Shown here: in pieces, positions 1 through 7,024 of the stretch | How positions within the stretch are numbered: the first letter of the stretch is position 1 | How the letters are laid out: every line of letters starts with the position of its first letter | DNA from: Ilumatobacteraceae bacterium | GTDB lineage: Bacteria > Actinomycetota > Acidimicrobiia > Acidimicrobiales > Ilumatobacteraceae | Direction: 5' to 3' | DNA length: 7,024 bases | NCBI GenBank assembly: GCA_016650435.1 | Contig: JAENVT010000174.1 | Location: forward strand, 1 to 7,024 | Translations under genes and position numbers: made by a program | The notes under the pieces: generated by a model | What the model saw: the letters and a program-made list of their open reading frames with translations, nothing else | What the model was told of the DNA's origin: nothing | The model's database searches: none

Positions 1-1796
1 ACGGCCAACTCGAGGGCGGCACGCGGCATGCGGCGGTCGGGGCACTCGACGATGTCGAGCGGGAACCGGCTGAAGCCGAGCTCCGTCCAGCCAGAGATCA
101 GCTGGTTGGTCTTCCACGAGTCGAGATCGAAATGCACGGCCCGCAGGTCGTCCGGTTGCAGCGTGCGCGCGTATTGGATGGCCCGTGCAGTGGCGGCGTC
201 GAGGTTGTCGACCAACACGACGACACTGTGAGTGCGCATCGTGTGTGCTTCTGCCAAGGCCTGTGCGTCCTCGTGCAACTCCACGTCCTCGGCTTCGTAG
301 GCACGGTTCAGTCGCACGAGGCCGTACACCATCATCGGCACGAGCAGCATGATCACCCAAGCTCCCTCACGGAACTTGACGGTGGCCACGATCGCCAGCA
401 CCAAGAGCGACAACAGCGCGCCGATGGCGTTGATCGCCAGCCCTGTCTTCCACGCTGGCTCCTTGTGGGTGATGTGATGCTTGGCCATGCCCGATTGGCT
501 GAGCGTGAAGCTGGTGAACACGCCGATCGCATACAGCGGGATCAGCCGGCTGACCTCGCCGCCGGTGGCGAGCAGCGTGACAACCGAGGCTGCAGCAAGG
601 AAGATGATCCCGTTGGAAAACACCAACCGATGGCCACGGATCGTGAACTGTCGAGGCATGAAGTTGTCGCCGGCGTGGAACGAGGCGAGACGTGGGAAGT
701 CGGCGAAGCTGGTATTGGCAGCGAGTACGAGAATCAGCATCGTGCCGGCCTGCAATGCGTAGAACAAGACGTGACCGAGGGGGGTCTCGCCGTAGACCAG
801 CGTGCCCACCTGTGAGATCACAGACGGCACTCCTCCGTCGAACGGCATCGCGTGGGTACGTGCAGCCAGCATCGACAAGCCCAGGAACATCACGCCCAAC
901 AGTGAGCCCATGATGACAAGGGTGCTGCGTGCGTTCTTCCACGCGGGCGGTCGAAATGCCGGCACGCCGTTGGAGATGGCTTCGACGCCGGTGACCGCCG
1001 CCCCACCCGAGCCGAACGCTTTCAGCACCACGAACACGGTGGCGCCCATGAGCAGACCATTCCCGTGGTGAGTCCCGAGTGGAACCATATTCTCGACACC
1101 CGAGGTGGCGCCACGGGGCAGTGACGACGAGAACGAGCGCACCGCGCCGACGATGATGAGTATGAACATGTTGACGATGAAGAAGTAGGTGGGGACGGCA
1201 AACATCTTCCCCGACTCCTTGGTGCCGCGCAGATTGCCGTAGGCGATGAACAGCACAAAGGCGATGGCGATCCAGTGCTTATACGGCGCAAGCGCCGTGA
1301 AGGCTGATGCGAGCGCGTCGCTACCAGCGGCGACCGATACCGCGACCGTCAAGACATAGTCAGTGAGAAGAGCAACGCCCGCGACCTGTGCGGGAAGCAG
1401 GCCGAAGTTGTCGCGGGTGACGATGTAGGCGCCGCCCGCCGAAGGGTAGGCCTTGATCGTTTGGCGATACGAGAGGATCAGGAAACCGAGGACCACGAGC
1501 AGTGCGATGGTTACCGGGGTGACGAGCGAAAACGCCGCAAGGCCAATGAACGGCACGAGCATCCGAAGAATTTCCTCCGTGGCGTAGGCGCACGACGACA
1601 GATTGTCGGATGCGAAGACGGCGAGCGCCGTCGGCCTACCGAGTGTCTCGTGCTCGAGCCGCTCGGTGTGTAGTGGAGCCCCCAGCACCTTGTTCTTGAG
1701 CCGGTAGCTGATCGGTTCCGGAATCGACGGCGTGGGCGGTGCCACCGGCGGAGGTTGCACGGTAGGTGTTGCGCGGAGTTCGTCTTCGAGGAGCAC
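1..1796 (-). CDS. kimA: KimA-type potassium importer (APC/KUP superfamily), 3' end cut off by window
   Basis: Membrane transporter expected to import K+ together with protons. Reading the minus strand gives about 598 uninterrupted residues, open through the left edge, so the C-terminus is missing. The protein resembles Bacillus subtilis KimA throughout: ASDNLSSCAYATEE (residues 62-75), LTDYVLTVAVSVAAGSDA (144-161), TGVEAISN (from 269) and LIPLYAIGVFTSFTLSQSGM (from 418). Residues recalled as important in KimA for ion or proton handling are conserved as D64, Y71, D146, T269, E272 and Y422. About 12 hydrophobic segments end near residue 496. They are followed by a soluble tail with a Usp-like beta-alpha pattern (VVVLVDN, then AVHFDLD), as in KimA. 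The N-terminus is about 28 residues longer than in B. subtilis KimA and proline-rich. I chose GTG at 1796; TTG at 1808 is an alternative, and no strong ribosome site supports either. The gene lies 78 bases after kdpE on the same strand. A generic amino-acid permease is the main alternative, less likely given the match. Confidence 0.85.
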   Translation of the reverse strand, partial: MLLEDELRATPTVQPPPVAPPTPSIPEPISYRLKNKVLGAPLHTERLEHETLGRPTALAVFASDNLSSCAYATEEILRMLVPFIGLAAFSLVTPVTIALLVVLGFLILSYRQTIKAYPSAGGAYIVTRDNFGLLPAQVAGVALLTDYVLTVAVSVAAGSDALASAFTALAPYKHWIAIAFVLFIAYGNLRGTKESGKMFAVPTYFFIVNMFILIIVGAVRSFSSSLPRGATSGVENMVPLGTHHGNGLLMGATVFVVLKAFGSGGAAVTGVEAISNGVPAFRPPAWKNARSTLVIMGSLLGVMFLGLSMLAARTHAMPFDGGVPSVISQVGTLVYGETPLGHVLFYALQAGTMLILVLAANTSFADFPRLASFHAGDNFMPRQFTIRGHRLVFSNGIIFLAAASVVTLLATGGEVSRLIPLYAIGVFTSFTLSQSGMAKHHITHKEPAWKTGLAINAIGALLSLLVLAIVATVKFREGAWVIMLLVPMMVYGLVRLNRAYEAEDVELHEDAQALAEAHTMRTHSVVVLVDNLDAATARAIQYARTLQPDDLRAVHFDLDSWKTNQLISGWTELGFSRFPLDIVECPDRRMPRAALELA

Positions 1797-1860
1797 ACGA
1801 TCACTCAACTCGAACGTCCGCGCCGTCGCCGTTTGCGAAACGCCAAGAAGAATCGATGAG

Positions 1861-1873
1861 GCGTTAAGAACGC
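1861..1873. repeat. Short perfect inverted repeat just after the kdpE stop
   Basis: GCGTT-AAG-AACGC is a 5-base perfect inverted repeat around a 3-base centre, one base beyond the kdpE stop codon and in the gap before the transporter gene. It has no T-tract after it, so it is a poor candidate for an intrinsic terminator. It could be a small operator or mRNA hairpin, or chance; a 5-base arm is weak evidence. Confidence 0.25.
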
Positions 1874-1874
1874 G

Positions 1875-2552
1875 TCAATATGGTTCGAATCGATACCCGA
1901 TACCGGGCTCGGTGAGGAAATAACGTGGTTGACCAGGGTCTGGTTCAAGTTTGCGACGGATCGCGGCGAGATGCACGCGCAAGTAGTTTGTCTCGCTCTC
2001 GTATTGCGGTCCCCACACGTCCTGTAGCAGCTGCCGCTGTGTGACAAGCCGCCCGGGGTGACGCACGAGTAGCTCAACGATTTGCCACTCCGTCGGGGTG
2101 AGGTGCACCGCCTGATCGGCGCGTGTGACGCGCCGGTTCACCATGTCGACCGCGAAGTCAGCTGTCTCCACGACAGGCTCTTGTGGCGCTGGATGGTGGC
2201 GGCGCATCGTGGCGCGCAACCGTGCCAACAGCTCGTTGATACTGAACGGCTTGGTGACGTAGTCGTCGGCGCCGGCATCGAGTGCCGCAACCTTGCTGGC
2301 GTCACCTTCGCGCGCCGACAGCACAATGATCGGGATCGACGTCCAGCCGCGCAGACCGCGGATCACGTCGACGCCGTCCAAACCGGGCAGCCCGAGATCG
2401 AGCAGCACAAGGTCGGGCACGCTGGCCGCAGCCTCTGTCAAAGCCTCCTCGCCCGTCGCCGCCAGCACGACGTCGTACCCATGAGCCCGCAGGTTGATGT
2501 CGAGGGCGCGGCGGATCTGTATCTCGTCGTCGACCACGAGGATGCGGGTCAT
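1875..2552 (-). CDS. kdpE: KdpE, OmpR-family response regulator for potassium stress
   Basis: Transcription factor that receives a phosphoryl group from KdpD and binds DNA; in well-studied bacteria it activates kdpFABC. The 225 residues match the family's usual length. The receiver domain (about 1-118) has the acidic pair D8-D9, phospho-acceptor D52 in LVLLDLGLPGLDG, S79 in IIVLSAR and K101 in VTKPF. The winged-helix DNA-binding domain (about 125-225) has HLTPTEWQIVELL, a recognition-helix region around 186-202 (SETNYLRVHLAAIRRKL) and the typical end GIGYRFEP. Wording such as LTQRQLL/VWGP in E. coli KdpE, seen here as VTQRQLLQDVWGP, points to KdpE specifically rather than another OmpR relative. 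The ATG start overlaps the kdpD stop (ATGA), and a GAGGG ribosome site lies 6 bases upstream, so translation is probably coupled to kdpD. No kdpFABC gene is visible; the next gene on the strand is the KimA-type importer. Confidence 0.95.
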   Translation of the reverse strand: MTRILVVDDEIQIRRALDINLRAHGYDVVLAATGEEALTEAAASVPDLVLLDLGLPGLDGVDVIRGLRGWTSIPIIVLSAREGDASKVAALDAGADDYVTKPFSINELLARLRATMRRHHPAPQEPVVETADFAVDMVNRRVTRADQAVHLTPTEWQIVELLVRHPGRLVTQRQLLQDVWGPQYESETNYLRVHLAAIRRKLEPDPGQPRYFLTEPGIGYRFEPY

Positions 2553-5044
2553 GCTTCGCCCTCGTCGGCGATCTGGAGACGGATTGTCATCGTCAGCCCG
2601 GATCCCGGCGTGTCGTCGAGGCTCAGCCGTGCACCCATTGCCTCGATGAAGCCTCTGGCGATCGCCAGACCAAGACCGACGCCGGCGTCGTTCGACCGAT
2701 CACCGAGACGTTGGAACGGAAGGAAGATTCGCTCCCGATCGTCGTGCGGTATGCCGGGCCCACGGTCGACGATTCGCAGGTCGATGGAGCTGCCGATCTG
2801 ACCGGCTTGAACCTTGACCGGACTACCCTCGGGGGACCAGGCGAGGGCGTTCGACACCAGGTTGGCTATCGCTCGTTCGAGCAGCGCGGCATCGGCCAGC
2901 ACCGTCGGCAGCGAGTCCGGTACGTCGACCTCGACCGCACTGGGCGCCGCCGAGAGGCCGGCAAGCGCTGTCGCCACGACGTCTTCGAGCGCCACAGATC
3001 GCAGGGTCAGATCCAACGCGCCGACCTGCAGGCGGCTCATGTCGAGCAGGTCGCGCACCATGCGGTCCAGCCGGTCTGCGGCGTCATCGATGTCGATGAG
3101 CAAGAGTCGGCGATCGGAATCGGAGAACGCCGCATCCTTGTGGAGCAGGCCGGATGCCGAGGCTTTGATCGTCGCCAGTGGCGTTCTGAAATCGTGAGAC
3201 ACCGCCTGTAGCAAGGCGGCGCGCAATGCATTCGCTTCGGACAAGAGATCGGCATTGGCCGCGTCTACTCGCAGACGGCGGGCTTCGACAGCCATCGCCA
3301 ACTGATCGGCGAAGGCCCGCAACACTTCCAGCTGCTCTGGGCGCAGAGCGTTGGTCGACACGACGAGTCGCAACTTCCCATCGGCGGAGATGTCGATCGA
3401 CGTCCCCTCGGAGGGATCGAGCAGCTCGGGGTGACCTGATACGTGCGTCGGCCACCAACCTTCGCCCGTCAGCTCGAAGACTGACGCCGAGGCCAAGCCG
3501 AACGTCGCCCGAAGCTGCTCGAGCAGATCGGGCAAAGGGTCGTGGGCGCCGACAAGGGTTGCCGCCGACCGGGCCAGCGCGGCGGCCTCCGTTCGAGCCG
3601 AAACCGCTTCCCTCGAACGTCGCGCGGCGCGATCGACGAGCACGCTGACGACGATCGTGACCAATACAAACACGCTGAGTGCCACGACGTTCTGCGAGTC
3701 GCCAACGGTCAGGGTGTGCAGCGGTGGTGTCAGGAACCAGTTGGTGAGGCCGAACGCAGCGACCGAGGCGACGAGCCCTGCCCGCAGACCGCCGAGCGCG
3801 GCGACCGCCATCACCAGGCAGAGATCGAACATCAATGCCGAACCGACCGACACATGCCGCCGAACGGTGGCGAGGATCGCCGTCAGTAGCGGCAAACCGA
3901 AGATGCACAGTGCCCAGGCAAGCGCACGCCAGCGGACTGTACGAGCCGGACCAGAGTGATCGGCGCGCAGAGGTTCGGGGGGTAGGCGGGCGATGTCTGT
4001 TGCGACGACGTGGATGTCGACTGTGCCGATCCGACCGATGAGGTCGGCGACGATCGATCCCTGCCCGCCGGTTGTCTTGTCTGCCGATGCGAGCTCGTGG
4101 GGCAGGGCACCGATCACCAGTTGAGTCGCCTGCTCGACACGGGCGAACTCGGCGAGCGCCTCGGCGACACCCTCGCCAATTATCTCGCGATAGACGCCGC
4201 CAAATCCGACCAGAAGCCCTCGCTGATGTTCCAAATCGAGGCCAGGTGAGCTGCCGGGACTCACGACATGCACGCCGACAAGATGCGCACCCGTGCGACC
4301 TGCGATGCGCGCCGCTCGACGGACGAGATGGCCGCCGCCTTGGCCACCAAGGGCCACGACTACGCGCTCGCGAACACTGCGGGTTTCGTCGGCAACGTCG
4401 GAAGCGAGTTGTCGTTCGAGCTGTTCCTCGACGCGATCGGCGAGCCACAGCAAGGTCAACTGACGCAGCTTGCCGAGCACCTCGGGACGAAAGACGTTGG
4501 CCAGCGCAGCGTCGATGCGGTCAGATGGATAGACGTGTCCGTGAGCGAGACGGCGACGCAGTGCCTCGGGGCTCATGTCAACGAGCTCGATCTGATCCGC
4601 AGCGCGCACGACCGAATCGGGAACTGTCTCCGACGACGGGCTACCGATGATGGTGGCGACGACGTCGCCCATCGATTCCAGGTTGGAGATGTTGACCGTG
4701 GTGATCACGTCGATGCCGTCGGCCAGCAACTCCTCCACGGAATTCCACCGACCGGTCTGCTCGTCGACGCGGTGTGCGAGGTTGTCGACGAGCACCACCT
4801 TCGGCCGTCGCTGGCGCAGCGACGCGACGTCCAACTCGGCGACACCGCCGTGCCCTTCCAGTGTCGGCGACCGTTCCAGTGACTCCGCGAGCGTCTCGAC
4901 GAGGGGCCGACCGGTGACATCGAGGACGCCGATCACCACGTCGGCGCCACGTCCGGCCCGGCGCTGACCCTCTTCGAGCATCGCGTGGGTCTTACCGACG
5001 CCCGGCGCCGCACCGAGGTACACCCGGAGTCGACCTCGTGCCAT
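2549..5044 (-). CDS. kdpD: KdpD, membrane sensor histidine kinase for potassium/osmotic stress
   Basis: Sensor that autophosphorylates and passes the phosphate to KdpE when K+ is limiting. It is 831 residues with the full KdpD order. The N-terminal KdpD ATP-binding domain (about 2-215) has Walker A GAAPGVGKT (11-19). A Usp-like domain spans about 226-350. Four membrane helices lie between about 372 and 470 (DUF4118 type), followed by a basic cluster RAARRSR (472-478). A GAF-like segment spans about 485-590. The histidine kinase core has H617 in AVSHDFRTPLA, N732 in NLVSNALAW, DRGPGIP (760-766), FLPFQRL (774-780) and GVGLGLAI (788-795). The Walker B region reads VVLVDNLAH (83-91) where DELAH is usual, and TVNISNLES where TVNVQHLES is usual. 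The ATG at 5044 is chosen because the family N-terminus begins there. The open frame continues upstream to 5473, but that part overlaps glnS and is unlike KdpD. The ribosome site is weak. The gene starts 20 bases after glnS and overlaps kdpE. Confidence 0.95.
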   Translation of the reverse strand: MARGRLRVYLGAAPGVGKTHAMLEEGQRRAGRGADVVIGVLDVTGRPLVETLAESLERSPTLEGHGGVAELDVASLRQRRPKVVLVDNLAHRVDEQTGRWNSVEELLADGIDVITTVNISNLESMGDVVATIIGSPSSETVPDSVVRAADQIELVDMSPEALRRRLAHGHVYPSDRIDAALANVFRPEVLGKLRQLTLLWLADRVEEQLERQLASDVADETRSVRERVVVALGGQGGGHLVRRAARIAGRTGAHLVGVHVVSPGSSPGLDLEHQRGLLVGFGGVYREIIGEGVAEALAEFARVEQATQLVIGALPHELASADKTTGGQGSIVADLIGRIGTVDIHVVATDIARLPPEPLRADHSGPARTVRWRALAWALCIFGLPLLTAILATVRRHVSVGSALMFDLCLVMAVAALGGLRAGLVASVAAFGLTNWFLTPPLHTLTVGDSQNVVALSVFVLVTIVVSVLVDRAARRSREAVSARTEAAALARSAATLVGAHDPLPDLLEQLRATFGLASASVFELTGEGWWPTHVSGHPELLDPSEGTSIDISADGKLRLVVSTNALRPEQLEVLRAFADQLAMAVEARRLRVDAANADLLSEANALRAALLQAVSHDFRTPLATIKASASGLLHKDAAFSDSDRRLLLIDIDDAADRLDRMVRDLLDMSRLQVGALDLTLRSVALEDVVATALAGLSAAPSAVEVDVPDSLPTVLADAALLERAIANLVSNALAWSPEGSPVKVQAGQIGSSIDLRIVDRGPGIPHDDRERIFLPFQRLGDRSNDAGVGLGLAIARGFIEAMGARLSLDDTPGSGLTMTIRLQIADEGEA
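2559..2563 (-). promoter_or_regulatory. Ribosome binding site of kdpE inside the end of kdpD
   Basis: On the minus strand GAGGG precedes the kdpE ATG by 6 bases. It lies within the last codons of kdpD and supports the ATG start that overlaps the kdpD stop by four bases. Confidence 0.6.
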
Positions 5045-5064
5045 GTGCGCAGTCTTATCGACGA

Positions 5065-6795
<1,731 letters not shown>

Positions 6796-6920
6796 GGGTC
6801 AGAGATCTTTACCGTGGAATCTTGCCGTGGAATCTTGCCGTGGAATCTTGCCGTGGAACATGCGGAAACCACGAACGTATCGGGCTTCGCGTGGATACCG
6901 TCGGGGCCGTGGATTCTGTG
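6796..6920. promoter_or_regulatory. Divergent intergenic region between glnS and hlyIII-like gene
   Basis: About 125 bases separate the two divergent starts and must hold promoters for both if neither is read from outside. On the glnS side, TAAAGAT ends 9 bases before the ATG and could be a weak -10 box for a leaderless transcript; it matches the consensus poorly. On the other side no convincing -10/-35 pair is visible, though each tandem repeat unit brings a TTGCCG that loosely resembles a -35 box. The 13-base tandem repeat occupies much of the glnS-proximal half. The promoter role is inferred from gene layout only. Confidence 0.45.
6812..6858. repeat. 13-base tandem repeat, three perfect copies plus partial fourth
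   Basis: The unit CCGTGGAATCTTG occurs without change at 6812-6824, 6825-6837 and 6838-6850, then CCGTGGAA at 6851-6858. Looser copies of the core follow: GCGTGGATACC at 6889 and CCGTGGATTCT at 6907. The array begins 17 bases upstream of the glnS ATG. It may be a set of regulator binding sites or a recent slippage expansion; the sequence alone cannot decide. Confidence 0.9.
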
Positions 6921-7024
6921 GTGATCAAGCCACTGCTGCGTGGATGGTCACATGTGCTGGCATTCACGGTCGTCGCCGTCCTCGGCATCATCATGGCGTC
7001 GGTCGCCGGAGCCTCGGCGAGCGA
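6921..7024 (+). CDS. Probable hemolysin III (PAQR) family membrane protein, N-terminal fragment
   Basis: Only about 35 residues lie inside the window and the frame is open to its right edge. The start of the protein reads VIKPLLRGWSHVLAF followed by a hydrophobic stretch (VVAVLGIIMASVAGA), which would be the first membrane helix. K-P-x-L-R-G-x-x-H just before the first helix is typical of bacterial hemolysin III/PAQR-family proteins, seven-helix membrane proteins whose bacterial function is poorly defined. The GTG at 6921 is chosen because the family motif starts right after it and a weak GGA lies 7 bases upstream. In-frame GTG codons at 6891, 6909 and 6918 are possible too. It is divergent from glnS, with a shared intergenic region containing the 13-base repeat. 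With so little sequence the family call is tentative. Confidence 0.55.
   Translation, partial: MIKPLLRGWSHVLAFTVVAVLGIIMASVAGASAS

Noticed and set aside
132..815. 227-residue plus-strand open frame opposite the transporter gene
   Set aside because: Antisense to a clearly conserved membrane protein; composition rich in His, Gln, Asp and Arg with no family resemblance.
1020..1081. Apparent frameshift in the transporter gene
   Set aside because: A first reading gave a stop here, but careful re-splitting of the codons restored the frame through PLGTHHGNGLLMGATVFVVL; the gene is intact across this stretch.
1797..1874. Possible cyclic di-AMP (ydaO-type) riboswitch ahead of the KimA-like gene
   Set aside because: The gap is 78 bases, shorter than such riboswitches, and I see none of the expected paired architecture.
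2082..2801. 239-residue plus-strand open frame opposite kdpE and the end of kdpD
   Set aside because: Antisense to two well-conserved genes, with no recognisable motif.
3084..4448. 454-residue open frame on the minus strand inside kdpD
   Set aside because: Very Arg/Pro/Ser-rich, with no recognisable domain, and entirely overlapped by the well-supported kdpD frame; a typical high-GC shadow.

Overview
The window comes from a high-GC bacterium. The codon bias towards G/C in third positions, many weak or absent Shine-Dalgarno sites, and the protein flavour fit an actinobacterium, possibly of the Acidimicrobiia type. That placement is inferred from style and was not tested by any search.

Layout, right to left on the minus strand: a complete glutaminyl-tRNA synthetase gene (glnS, 6795-5065); after 20 bases a complete potassium-sensing histidine kinase gene (kdpD, 5044-2549); then its response regulator gene (kdpE, 2552-1875), overlapping kdpD by the four bases ATGA; and after 78 bases a large membrane transporter gene that runs off the left edge (about 1796-1). 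I read the transporter codon by codon. It is an uninterrupted frame of about 598 residues whose sequence matches the KimA (formerly YdaO) proton-coupled potassium importer of the APC/KUP superfamily. The four genes could form one transcription unit. On the plus strand, the right edge holds the first about 35 residues of a probable hemolysin III (PAQR) family membrane protein, transcribed divergently from glnS.

The biological theme is potassium homeostasis. KdpD and KdpE normally switch on the KdpFABC potassium pump, but here no kdpFABC gene is visible and the two-component system sits directly beside a KimA-type importer. The simplest inference is that this KdpDE pair controls, or is co-expressed with, kimA. 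KdpD also departs from the usual motif in its N-terminal ATP-binding domain (DNLAH where DELAH is typical).

The glnS/hlyIII divergent region holds a perfect 13-base tandem repeat (three copies plus a partial fourth) with looser copies beyond it. It is the only clear non-coding structure in the window. I see no RNA genes, CRISPR arrays, insertion sequences or strong terminators. There is no gene-free stretch longer than about 125 bases.
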